Part shown: positions 7,380-14,278 of the stretch, one piece after another | Layout: every line of letters begins with the position of its first letter | Numbering within the stretch: position 1 is the first letter of the stretch | Assembly (NCBI GenBank): GCA_947254375.1 | Contig: CAMYCF010000008.1 | Coordinates: 1 to 52,690 of the forward strand | From: an uncultured Mobilibacterium sp. | GTDB lineage: Bacteria > Bacillota > Clostridia > Peptostreptococcales > Anaerovoracaceae | Length of the DNA: 52,690 nt | Reading direction: 5' to 3' | The notes under the pieces: generated by a model | Databases searched by the model: none | What the model saw: only the letters and a program-made list of their open reading frames with translations | Told to the model about the DNA's origin: nothing | Program-made: the position numbers and the translations under genes

Positions 7380-8375
7380 TTACGCTTTCGTTCCTTCCTC
7401 ATCGGATCTGATATTCTTCTTGTAGACCTCGACGTTGTCGAGCGTGAAGACCTTCGGCCCGAACTCGCCCGGTTTGACGTCGGCGAGCGCCTCTTCCATG
7501 TCGTACATCCTCGCGTCGATGAGGTCTATCTTCGAAAGGAGTTCCGCCTCCGGGAACTTCGGCCTTATCAGGCTTCCGAATTCCGGCTCTCCGTGATGCG
7601 AAAGGATCATGTGCATGAGGCACAGCTTGATCTCGTTGTCGATCCCGAGTTCGTCCGCCTTCTTTTCGACCGCCGAAACGCCCATTACGATGTGACCGAT
7701 CAGCTTTCCTTCGCATGAATAGTCCGGCGAGGTCCCGAAAATATCCGAATCTATCTCGTTGATCTTCTGTATGTCGTGGAGCGCGATGCCCGCGAGCAGG
7801 AGCTCCTTGTCGACGTTCGTGTACACCTCGCACAGCCTCTCGCCGACCATCATCATCCGTTTCTTGTGGTAGAGGAGGCCGCCGTATATGGCGTGGTGAT
7901 TGTATTTCGCAGCCGGCCAGTACATGATCTTATCGCGGTATTCCTCGTAAAAAGCGAGGCAGATCTTCCTAAGGTCTTCGTTTTTAAAATCTTTTATCCT
8001 GCCCACGATAAAATCGTACATATCATCGGTGTCCTCCGGAGGAAATTTTATAAAATCCCTTTTATCCACACCTTCGAGCTCCTCTTCGCTGAGCAGCCTG
8101 AATTTGATCTCGCTTATCTGGCCGCCGAACGCCGCTTCGAATTTCCCGCTCACCGCGTACAGCTTGCCCGTATAGTCTTTGAACGATTTCCCCTCCGGCA
8201 GTTCCGGCACAGTCCAGCGGTTGGCGGTCGCCGTCCGCGTGTTATCGCAGAAAGTGAGGCGCAGATAGTCTTCACCGTTTTTCTTCTGTTTTATCTCGGC
8301 TTTGCTGAGGAGGAGAACTTCGTCCTTCATCATCTCGCCGTCTTTATAGTCCTTCAAATATCTTTTTACCAACAT
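7380..8375 (-). CDS. yhaM: 3'-5' exoribonuclease YhaM family protein
   Basis: The 331-residue protein has the YhaM/CBF1 layout. An N-terminal OB-fold nucleic-acid-binding domain (KDEVLLLSKAEIKQKKNGED to SEIKFRLLSEEE) is followed by an HD phosphohydrolase domain with KYNHHAIYGGLLYHKKR, LLLAGIALHDIQKI (the HD pair) and LMHMILSHHGEPEFGS. The family degrades RNA and single-stranded DNA from 3' ends with metal ions. The chosen start is ATG at 8375 (AAAGGTG upstream), which matches the family N-terminus MLVKRYLKDYKDGE; the longer open frame is not supported. It is first in a two-gene unit with recD2, a repair/RNA-decay pairing. A TTGCGG-17-TATAAT promoter lies just upstream. Confidence 0.9.
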   Translation of the reverse strand: MLVKRYLKDYKDGEMMKDEVLLLSKAEIKQKKNGEDYLRLTFCDNTRTATANRWTVPELPEGKSFKDYTGKLYAVSGKFEAAFGGQISEIKFRLLSEEELEGVDKRDFIKFPPEDTDDMYDFIVGRIKDFKNEDLRKICLAFYEEYRDKIMYWPAAKYNHHAIYGGLLYHKKRMMMVGERLCEVYTNVDKELLLAGIALHDIQKINEIDSDIFGTSPDYSCEGKLIGHIVMGVSAVEKKADELGIDNEIKLCLMHMILSHHGEPEFGSLIRPKFPEAELLSKIDLIDARMYDMEEALADVKPGEFGPKVFTLDNVEVYKKNIRSDEEGTKA

Positions 8376-8418
8376 TTTGTCACCTTTGATCCAAGCCCTT
8401 TCTTTTTTCCCGATAAAC

Positions 8419-8447
8419 ATTATACAGGGAAGGCCAAAGGGCCGCAA
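8419..8447 (-). promoter_or_regulatory. putative sigma-A promoter for yhaM-recD2
   Basis: On the minus strand TTGCGG (8447-8442), a 17-base spacer and a perfect TATAAT (8424-8419), about 45 bases before the yhaM start. Confidence 0.5.
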
Positions 8448-8509
8448 CACGCCCGATGTACCGTTAACGCACCGTCAATGAAGCAAATGCGCCGCCGCTC
8501 ACCCGCGAA

Positions 8510-8538
8510 TTGAAGGACCCCTTCGCTTGTGGTAAAAT
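8510..8538 (+). promoter_or_regulatory. putative sigma-A promoter for hydF-nadE-DUF212
   Basis: TTGAAG at 8510-8515, 17-base spacer, TAAAAT at 8533-8538, about 100 bases before hydF. The region between yhaM and hydF (8376-8637) holds only this promoter, the divergent one and the hydF leader. Confidence 0.5.
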
Positions 8539-8637
8539 TCTTTTACAGTCGGCCGGCTGAAAGTCGGTCGTGTGTTGGTGAAGGAACAGGCGGGTCGGCA
8601 GCGGCCGGCCCTTTGCCGGAGGAGAAAAGGGACTAAA

Positions 8638-9972
8638 ATGGGAATGAACGACACACCCGTTTCCGAGCGTTTTACGATCGGTATATTCGGAAGGCGGAAT
8701 GCGGGAAAATCATCGATCATCAATGCGATAACGAACCAGCAGACAGCGCTCACCTCGTCGGTCGCGGGGACGACTACCGACCCCGTTTCAAAGACTATGG
8801 AGATGCTGCCTATCGGTCCGATCGTGCTGATCGACACGGCGGGACTCGACGACGTCGGAGACCTCGGTCTAAAGAGAGTCGAGAAATCTTATGAGGTCTT
8901 GAGGAAGTGCAACCTCGTCCTCTTCGTGTGCGACGCCGGGCTCGGCGATGAAATGTTCGGTGACCTCGAAGCCGATTTCATGAAACAGCTCCAGCTCAGG
9001 AAGATAAGATGCATCATCGTTATGAACAAGTGCGGGAACCTGCCTGAGATCGAGCAGTGCGCCGAAGCGACCGACATCAGGACGCTCGCCGAGGAGCTCA
9101 AACGGACGGACGATCTTGAGTCGCTCAAAGCGGATATCAAGAGAGCCACCGAGATAAGGTCGCTCGCCGAGACGTTGCGCAGAAAGACGGGCGCTCCCGT
9201 CGTGTGCACGGACGCAGATGAACGCATCGGGATAGAGGAGCTCAAACAGGAAATAATAAAAAACGCCGATATGGCGGGTGAGACGATCTCACTCACGGAG
9301 GGGCTCGTCCACCCCGGCAAGATCGCTGTTCTCGTAACGCCGATCGATTCGGCCGCTCCTAAGGGAAGGCTCATACTGCCGCAGCAGCAGGTCATAAGGG
9401 ACATAATCGACAAGGGCGCGATCCCGGTGGTCACGAGGGAGACGGAGCTCGAGAAGGCGCTCGACGCTCTCGCGGAGCCTCCGGAAATAGTTATAACAGA
9501 CTCGCAGGCCTTCGGGTATGTGGGCGAGATAGTCGACGAAGACATACCGCTAACATCTTTCTCGCTGATCTTCGCGCATTACAAGGGCGACCTAAGGAAC
9601 ATGCTGAACGGGGTCGAGAAGCTGAAATCGCTCAAACCGGGCGACAGGGTCCTGATCGCTGAGGGCTGCACGCACCACCGCCAGGAGGACGACATCGGCA
9701 CGGTAAAAGTACCGCGTCTCATCAGGAAGATCTGTCCGAAAGTGGAGATCGAGCATTTCTCGGGAGCGAGTTTCCCGAAAGATCTTTCGGGTTACGCCTT
9801 GATAGTTCACTGCGGCGCGTGTATGCTGAACCGAAGGGAAGTGCAATACAGGATAAGTATCGCGACCGACAGCGGCACGGCAATAACGAACTACGGCATG
9901 GTGCTCGCATACTGCAACGGCATACTGCCGAGGGCCGTCGCGCCTTTCGGATTTGACTTTAAAAACGACTAG
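8638..9972 (+). CDS. hydF: [FeFe]-hydrogenase maturation GTPase HydF
   Basis: HydF is the scaffold on which HydE and HydG build the 2Fe subcluster before it is delivered to HydA. The 444-residue protein has an N-terminal GTPase domain (P-loop GRRNAGKSS near residues 18-26, DTAGLDD near 65), a dimerisation domain, and a C-terminal iron-sulfur domain with the three expected cysteines, Cys344 in CTHH and Cys392/Cys395 in HCGACM. It is longer than usual because the G domain contains a tandem 26-codon duplication at residues about 144-195, directly after NKCG, where NKxD is expected. The start is ATG at 8638 (GGAGGAG upstream); MNDTPVSERF two codons later is equally possible. No hydE, hydG or hydrogenase gene is in the window. 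It is the first gene of an operon with nadE. Confidence 0.93.
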   Translation: MGMNDTPVSERFTIGIFGRRNAGKSSIINAITNQQTALTSSVAGTTTDPVSKTMEMLPIGPIVLIDTAGLDDVGDLGLKRVEKSYEVLRKCNLVLFVCDAGLGDEMFGDLEADFMKQLQLRKIRCIIVMNKCGNLPEIEQCAEATDIRTLAEELKRTDDLESLKADIKRATEIRSLAETLRRKTGAPVVCTDADERIGIEELKQEIIKNADMAGETISLTEGLVHPGKIAVLVTPIDSAAPKGRLILPQQQVIRDIIDKGAIPVVTRETELEKALDALAEPPEIVITDSQAFGYVGEIVDEDIPLTSFSLIFAHYKGDLRNMLNGVEKLKSLKPGDRVLIAEGCTHHRQEDDIGTVKVPRLIRKICPKVEIEHFSGASFPKDLSGYALIVHCGACMLNRREVQYRISIATDSGTAITNYGMVLAYCNGILPRAVAPFGFDFKND

Positions 9973-10037
9973 CCGCGGCGCGCTCCGGATGGTTCGCGGC
10001 GCCCTGTAAAATAAAAGCTGGCCGCACGGAGGATAAA

Positions 10038-10778
10038 ATGGATTTCAACGTTGAAAAAGCGACGGCAGCGACCGTCGATTGGATAAAAGACTGGTTCGAC
10101 CGAAACGGTCCGGGCTGCAACGCGATCATCGGGATCAGCGGCGGCAAGGACAGTTCCGTCACCGCCGCCGTCTGCGCAAAGGCGCTCGGTCCGGACCGCG
10201 TCATCGGAGTGATGATGCCGAACGGCGAGCAGCGCGACATGGATATGGCGATGCTCCTGATCGAACATCTCGGCATACGCCACCACATCGTAAACATCAA
10301 AGGCGCTTACGACTCGATAATCTCCGAGGTCGATGCCGCGCTGCCTGAGATCTCAAATGATACAATGATCAACCTCGCGCCGCGCCTTCGCATGTCGGTC
10401 CTTTACGCCGTCGGCCAATCGAGCAACGGCAGGGTCGTAAACACCTGCAACCTTTCGGAGGACTGGGTCGGATACTCGACGCGGTACGGCGACAGCGCCG
10501 GCGACATGAGCCCGCTCTCGTCTTTCACGACGGCGGAAGTTCGTGCGATCGGAACATATCTCGGCGTTCCCGACAAGCTCGTCAACAAGGTGCCTGACGA
10601 CGGTCTCAGCGGCATGAGCGACGAGCAGAAATTGGGATTCACATATGCCGTACTCGACAGGTACATCCGCACCGGCGAGATCGACGATCCCGCGATCAAG
10701 GAAAAAATAGATGCGCTCCATGAAAAGAACCTCTTCAAGCTGAGGTACATGGACAGTTTCGTATATGAGGATAAATAG
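10038..10778 (+). CDS. nadE: NH3-dependent NAD+ synthetase
   Basis: This 246-residue enzyme makes NAD+ from nicotinic acid adenine dinucleotide, ATP and ammonia, the last step of NAD synthesis. The PP-loop ATP pyrophosphatase motif is IGISGGKDSSVTAAV; further family blocks are NTCNLSEDWVGYSTRYGDSAGDMSPLSSFT and VPDDGLSGMSDEQKLGF. There is no glutaminase domain, so it is the short ammonia-using form. The start is ATG at 10038 with CACGGAGG upstream. It lies 65 bases after hydF and 9 bases before the DUF212 gene, in one operon. Confidence 0.95.
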   Translation: MDFNVEKATAATVDWIKDWFDRNGPGCNAIIGISGGKDSSVTAAVCAKALGPDRVIGVMMPNGEQRDMDMAMLLIEHLGIRHHIVNIKGAYDSIISEVDAALPEISNDTMINLAPRLRMSVLYAVGQSSNGRVVNTCNLSEDWVGYSTRYGDSAGDMSPLSSFTTAEVRAIGTYLGVPDKLVNKVPDDGLSGMSDEQKLGFTYAVLDRYIRTGEIDDPAIKEKIDALHEKNLFKLRYMDSFVYEDK

Positions 10779-10787
10779 AGGTTTTTA

Positions 10788-11288
10788 ATGGATTTTCTTA
10801 TATTTTTGGCAAAGATACTGAACAACGTGCTTTTTTTATCGACACTCGCCTCATGGCTCATTTCGCAGGTGGCGAAGCTGATCTACTACTCGGTAAAAAA
10901 TAATAAATTTACTTTTGCATACCTTACGAGTTCCGGCGGTTTCCCGAGCTCACACTCCGCGACTACGCTCGGCCTCACCGCAATAGCCGCAAAAGCTTAC
11001 GGCTTCGATTCGCCGTATTTCGCGATCGCGTTTTTCGTAGCGTCGGTCGTGCTGTACGATGCGGTGAACGTGCGCGCGGAGGCGGGACGCCACGCGAAGA
11101 TCCTGAACGACCTGTTCGCGAAGCATCCGGAACTTGCCGCCGACGCCTGCGATGCTGCGGTCGCACGCGGGGAGAAGCTCCCCGAAGGCATCGGCCATAC
11201 GCTTCAGGAAACGATCGTCGGTGCCCTCATCGGCATAGGCGTGGCGCTTGTATTCCCGGTGTCGCTGTTTCCGATAATAAATTTCTAA
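10788..11288 (+). CDS. divergent PAP2 family protein (DUF212, YuiD-like)
   Basis: The 166-residue membrane protein belongs to the DUF212/divergent PAP2 family. The signature SGGFPSSHSATTLGL carries the Ser-Ser-His seen in PAP2-type phosphatases, followed by YDAVNVRAEAGRHAKILN. Four membrane segments are likely (residues about 5-25, 50-75, 80-95, 140-160). Lipid phosphatase activity is assumed from the family but has not been shown for this branch. It starts 9 bases after nadE (AGAGG upstream), is the last gene of the hydF operon and is followed directly by a terminator hairpin. Confidence 0.85.
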   Translation: MDFLIFLAKILNNVLFLSTLASWLISQVAKLIYYSVKNNKFTFAYLTSSGGFPSSHSATTLGLTAIAAKAYGFDSPYFAIAFFVASVVLYDAVNVRAEAGRHAKILNDLFAKHPELAADACDAAVARGEKLPEGIGHTLQETIVGALIGIGVALVFPVSLFPIINF

Positions 11289-11303
11289 GACGACAATTTA
11301 AAA

Positions 11304-11330
11304 ACGAAGGCTATCTGCCTTCGTCTTTTT
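11304..11330 (+). terminator. bidirectional intrinsic terminator after the hydF operon and the YerC-type gene
   Basis: Perfect 8-bp stem ACGAAGGC / GCCTTCGT (11304-11311, 11317-11324) with loop TATCT, then CTTTTTTT on the plus strand. On the minus strand the hairpin is followed by TTTTAAA. The stop codon of the converging gene lies in the loop. Confidence 0.85.
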
Positions 11331-11595
11331 TTATCCTCTCTATCGCCTTCTTGTAGCCGCCCGGGCCGTAGACCAGGCATTTGTTCACCCGGCTTATCGT
11401 CGCCGAACTCGTCCCCGTCAGCCTGTTTATCTCCGTAAAAACTTTTCCTTCATGAAGGAGCCTTGCGACCTCCAGCCTGCTTATCATATCCTGCAACTCT
11501 TTGATCGTGCATATGTCTTCGAAAAAAGCTTCGCACTCCTTCTCGTTTTCAAGGGAAAGTACGGCTTTATAAAAATTTTTCTCGGTCTTCTTCAT
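11311..11595 (-). CDS. YerC/YecD family TrpR-related DNA-binding protein
   Basis: This 94-residue protein belongs to the Trp-repressor superfamily. The family features are LYxAVLSLENEKECEAFFEDICTIKEL at the start, the first helix-turn-helix helix MISRLEVARLLHEGKVFTEI and the recognition region TGTSSATISRVNKCLVYGPGGYK. The start is ATG at 11595 with CGGAGG upstream; the longer open frame is rejected. The natural ligand and target genes of YerC proteins are largely unknown. A 22-bp inverted repeat sits between the -35 and -10 boxes of its own promoter, which suggests autorepression (inference). It stands alone between two terminators. Confidence 0.85.
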   Translation of the reverse strand: MKKTEKNFYKAVLSLENEKECEAFFEDICTIKELQDMISRLEVARLLHEGKVFTEINRLTGTSSATISRVNKCLVYGPGGYKKAIERIKKDEGR

Positions 11596-11654
11596 GATGC
11601 GATACCTCCGACTGTCAGTTCTCCCGGAGCCGCAGGCGCCTCCGGGCTGTCTGC

Positions 11655-11683
11655 ATTTTAGCACTACATCGCGCTAAAGTCAA
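11655..11683 (-). promoter_or_regulatory. promoter with embedded inverted repeat for the YerC-type gene
   Basis: On the minus strand TTGACT (11683-11678), 17-base spacer, TAAAAT (11660-11655). The spacer contains an inverted repeat with perfect 6-bp arms TTTAGC / GCTAAA (11657-11662 and 11673-11678), a position suited to a repressor. The arms extend to 7 of 8 matching bases. Confidence 0.6.
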
Positions 11684-11690
11684 AAATGGC

Positions 11691-11739
11691 GGCCGTAGCC
11701 GGCTCAAACTCAAAAGGGCCGCCGGCTCGAATTCAAAAA
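11691..11739. repeat. imperfect tandem repeat, about 24-26 bp x 2
   Basis: GGCCGTAGCCGGCTCAAACT (from 11691) recurs at 11718 as GGCCGCCGGCTCGAATTC, each followed by CAAAA. A third GGCCGTAGCCG is part of the terminator stem at 11740-11757. Confidence 0.5.
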
Positions 11740-11757
11740 GACCGGCCGTAGCCGATC
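11740..11757 (-). terminator. intrinsic terminator after rubredoxin
   Basis: On the minus strand GATCGGC-TACG-GCCGGTC (7-bp stem with one G-T pair), followed by TTTTTGAATT. It lies 36 bases after the rubredoxin stop. The other strand also ends in a T-run. Confidence 0.7.
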
Positions 11758-11793
11758 TTTTTTGATGATCTTCGATTTTACCGCGTGTTCCGA

Positions 11794-11958
11794 CTAGTCC
11801 TCTACTTTCGAGAAGGATGATTTAGGAACTCCGCACATAGGACAGACCCAATCCTCAGGCAGATCTTCGAAAGCCGTTCCCGGTTCAACTCCGTTATCAG
11901 GATCGCCTACCTCAGGATCGTACTCGTATCCGCATACGTCGCAAATATACTTATCCAT
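11794..11958 (-). CDS. rubredoxin
   Basis: This 54-residue one-iron electron carrier has its four ligands in CDVCGYEYDP and CPMCGVPKSSF, spaced as in typical rubredoxins, with the usual core GDPDNGVEPGTAFEDLPEDWVC. In anaerobes rubredoxin passes electrons to superoxide reductase, rubrerythrin or rubredoxin:oxygen oxidoreductase; none of these is in the window. The start is ATG at 11958 behind AAAGGAGGAG; the longer frame upstream has no site. The gene is monocistronic, with its own promoter (12038-12011) and terminator. A perfect 7+7 bp inverted repeat lies at its predicted transcription start. Confidence 0.95.
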   Translation of the reverse strand: MDKYICDVCGYEYDPEVGDPDNGVEPGTAFEDLPEDWVCPMCGVPKSSFSKVED

Positions 11959-11985
11959 TACTTTTACTCCTCCTTTCCGCCAATA

Positions 11986-12003
11986 ACGGATCTGACGATC
12001 CGT
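11986..12003. promoter_or_regulatory. inverted repeat at the rubredoxin transcription start (possible operator)
   Basis: ACGGATC-TGAC-GATCCGT, perfect 7-bp arms, placed just after the predicted -10 box (12016-12011). It may be an operator or a 5' leader hairpin. Confidence 0.5.
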
Positions 12004-12010
12004 CAACTCG

Positions 12011-12038
12011 ATTGTAGCACGAAAAATCATTTTGTAAA
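12011..12038 (-). promoter_or_regulatory. putative sigma-A promoter for rubredoxin
   Basis: On the minus strand TTTACA (12038-12033), 16-base spacer, TACAAT (12016-12011). The -35 box lies inside the first unit of the 13-bp repeat array. Confidence 0.55.
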
Positions 12039-12066
12039 ATCATTTTATAAAATCGTTTTGTAAAAT
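12024..12066. repeat. 13-bp tandem repeat x 3.3 between rubredoxin and nitroreductase
   Basis: Units AAATCATTTTGTA (12024), AAATCATTTTATA (12037), AAATCGTTTTGTA (12050), then AAAT. Each junction forms an ATTTT(A/G)TAAAAT palindrome. The array occupies the upstream region of two divergent redox genes and looks like an iterated protein-binding site. Confidence 0.75.
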
Positions 12067-12082
12067 GTTTCCGTCATCGTGC

Positions 12083-12111
12083 TTGCCCGACGCCCTTTTA
12101 GAAGATATAAT
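12083..12111 (+). promoter_or_regulatory. putative sigma-A promoter for the nitroreductase
   Basis: TTGCCC at 12083-12088, 17-base spacer, TATAAT at 12106-12111, directly downstream of the 13-bp repeat array. Confidence 0.55.
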
Positions 12112-12166
12112 ATATAGGACTCAAGGGCAGTCGAAACACATCACTTTTATAAATCGGAGGGACTTT

Positions 12167-13027
12167 ATGGCTATAAATTACTTTGATGAAATAATCAAGC
12201 GCGCGTCTTCCAGAAATTTTGCTGACACACCCGTCTCCGACGACGATCTGAAAGCGCTCGCCGAATTTTTCGATAAATGTCCGAGGCTCGATAAGGACAT
12301 AGAGTTATCGATGATATTCACAGACGCCGACACGAAGGACAAGGTCGGTAAAAACGCCGGATATCACGGCTTCATGATCGCGGCGCCTAAATACATGCTG
12401 ATCTTCTCTGAGAAAAAGGAACACTATATCGAGAACGCGGGGTTCGTAGCTCAGGCTATGACGCTGAAAATGACCGAGCTCGGTCTCTCCGCATGCTGGG
12501 CGACGATCAACGACGCCGACGCGATCAAGGATGCGATCGCACCGGGCGAAGATAAAGCGCTCACGGTCATCGTCGCTTTCGGACACAAGGGAGAGGACGA
12601 TAAGGACGTAAGGCTCGACATCAAGAGCCCTTCGAACGTCAAAATGGTAAAACGCGAGAACGCGGCGGCACCTAAGATCAGCGTCGACGACCTCGTTTCG
12701 TACAAGGCGTTCGGTCAGAAGGTCGCGAGAGAAAGCGTATACGAGGATCTCGAGAACGCCCTCCTCGCAGTCAGCGTTGCGCAGTCGTTCTTCAACCGTC
12801 AGCCTTACAGGCTCATCCTCAACGAAGATTCCGTTTATCTCATCGGCATCGAGGACGAGATGACAAGTGCGGAAGATACGCTCCTCAATTACGGCATCGC
12901 GATGTTCAACTTCGCATCCGTACTCGGCGACCGTAGGGCTTCGGCTCCGAGCTGGTCGTTCGATAAGCCGGCTGAAGATGTAAAACTGCCGGAAGGCCAC
13001 AAATATATCGCGAAGTGCGGTCTTTAG
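12167..13027 (+). CDS. nitroreductase-family protein
   Basis: This 286-residue protein starts at MAINYFDEIIKRASSRNF, with TCGGAGGGA upstream. Family features are the SSRNFADTPVSDDDLKAL FMN-phosphate-binding start, HYIENAGFVAQAMTLKMTELGLSACWAT, and a second half with repeated alpha/beta elements (YEDLENALLAVSVAQSFFNRQPYRL, TLLNYGIAMFNFASV). It resembles single-chain nitroreductases in which two nitroreductase-like halves are fused, as in the TM1586-like group. It probably binds FMN and reduces an unknown substrate with NAD(P)H. It is divergent from rubredoxin across a shared repeat-containing control region, which suggests a redox-stress link. It is followed by a bidirectional terminator. Confidence 0.8.
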   Translation: MAINYFDEIIKRASSRNFADTPVSDDDLKALAEFFDKCPRLDKDIELSMIFTDADTKDKVGKNAGYHGFMIAAPKYMLIFSEKKEHYIENAGFVAQAMTLKMTELGLSACWATINDADAIKDAIAPGEDKALTVIVAFGHKGEDDKDVRLDIKSPSNVKMVKRENAAAPKISVDDLVSYKAFGQKVARESVYEDLENALLAVSVAQSFFNRQPYRLILNEDSVYLIGIEDEMTSAEDTLLNYGIAMFNFASVLGDRRASAPSWSFDKPAEDVKLPEGHKYIAKCGL

Positions 13028-13070
13028 GCGCCGGGCGATAACTGGCAGACAGCTGATATCAGGTAATAAA

Positions 13071-13112
13071 AAATCCGGAGGGATGAGCAAAGCTACAGTC
13101 TCTCCGGTTTTG
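13071..13112 (+). terminator. bidirectional intrinsic terminator between nitroreductase and DHHW genes
   Basis: Stem AAATCCGGAGGGA (13071-13083) / TCTCTCCGGTTTT (13098-13110), paired with one mismatch and one or two G-T pairs, loop of 14 bases, then GTTTTA. It separates two converging genes. Confidence 0.7.
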
Positions 13113-13114
13113 TT

Positions 13115-14257
13115 TTACTCGAGCGCCATGGTCAGCGAATCGTCGTTGAACAGCGTGTTGGCGTTGTACAAGAACAGTATGTCCGTTATGCCCTCCGACT
13201 CGATCAGGTCGTCTATATCCTCAAAATAGTACCTCGGATCCACGACGACGATCGACCTGTAGTGCGGCGCCAGAAGCGGCACCAGGCTGTTCGCGTAGGA
13301 ATCCTTGATCACGAGGAGCCTCTTGTTCGACTTCACCGGCGTTTCGATCTTGTACATAGGGTGATTCGTCCCGCCGAAGACCGAATACGCGTCTTTTATC
13401 GAGAGGTTCTTCAGGCGGTAAAATTCCGTAGTCTTCTTTTTCGTGTCCGGGTAAAAGATGACGGAATCGAGCTTCCCGGAGCCGTCCTTCGGCAGCCATA
13501 TCCATATGCTGTCGTTTTTACCGTTCACGAACCCGCTCTTTGAATAGAGCGAACCCTTGAAATCATTTTTTACGAGGTGCGGTGAATACTCGATCGGCTC
13601 GCCCGCGCCCATCGTTTTTACCGCATCCTTATACGCTATGTAAGCGCCGTTGCCCGTCCAGTGGTGGTCCGTGCGGTAGTAGAGCTGAGCATCTTTTTTC
13701 GCGTGCTCGAAATCTTCGCGGACGTCTATCGTGTAAAAACCGCCTGCCCGAAGCGCCTTGAAAAAGTCGTCCATGTATTTGTTCTGGTCGGCGTTCTGCG
13801 CCGCAAAAGGAAGCTTCTCCCTCATGATGTTCCCGGCGTTCGGCGCAAGCAAAAAGTACATGTTTATATTCGGATATGAGGATTTGAATTCCGTCAGGGC
13901 TTTTTCACGCGCGGTAAAACGCTTCATGTCCGGATCTTTTATCTCCTCGATTAGGTAACCGTCGTGCCCGAGGTAGACGCCGTTCGCTTCGTTTTTACCG
14001 ATCGAAAGGTCGAGGGCCGATTTTATCCTGACGAAGACGCCGCGTCCTACGAACTGGTCGTTCGCATAGTTCTCGAGCTTCTTCATGTATCTCCCCTCGA
14101 TGTACTGGGAGGCGTTGAAGCGCGGGAATTCCTGGAGCGACCTGTTTTCCGCAGCCGAAAACTTCCTGTCCGGGACGACGAGGTTGATTATGAAGAATCC
14201 GAACAGGATCCCGATAAATATCAATGTTGTTATTTTTTTAAGCGAAGTTTTTTTCAT
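13115..14257 (-). CDS. DHHW family protein (AlgX/AlgJ-like acetylation partner)
   Basis: The 380-residue protein has an N-terminal membrane anchor (LIFIGILFGFFIINLVV) and an extracytoplasmic SGNH-like domain. The name-giving motif is TDHHWTGNGAY; another conserved block is NKRLLVIKDSYANSLVPLLAPHY, with the catalytic-type DSY. In this fold, AlgJ/AlgX-like proteins move acyl groups from an MBOAT membrane protein to an exopolysaccharide or wall polymer. It is the last gene of the six-gene operon that begins at yjjP, 21 bases after the MBOAT gene. The polymer being modified is not shown by the sequence. Confidence 0.87.
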   Translation of the reverse strand: MKKTSLKKITTLIFIGILFGFFIINLVVPDRKFSAAENRSLQEFPRFNASQYIEGRYMKKLENYANDQFVGRGVFVRIKSALDLSIGKNEANGVYLGHDGYLIEEIKDPDMKRFTAREKALTEFKSSYPNINMYFLLAPNAGNIMREKLPFAAQNADQNKYMDDFFKALRAGGFYTIDVREDFEHAKKDAQLYYRTDHHWTGNGAYIAYKDAVKTMGAGEPIEYSPHLVKNDFKGSLYSKSGFVNGKNDSIWIWLPKDGSGKLDSVIFYPDTKKKTTEFYRLKNLSIKDAYSVFGGTNHPMYKIETPVKSNKRLLVIKDSYANSLVPLLAPHYRSIVVVDPRYYFEDIDDLIESEGITDILFLYNANTLFNDDSLTMALE

Positions 14258-14278
14258 TCTGTCTATCGATCCCTATCA

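Noticed and set aside
12024..12066. CRISPR-like or origin-type repeats between rubredoxin and nitroreductase
   Set aside because: Units are 13 bp and directly abutting with no spacers; no DnaA boxes, cas genes or replication genes are nearby. Best seen as an operator array or slippage repeat.
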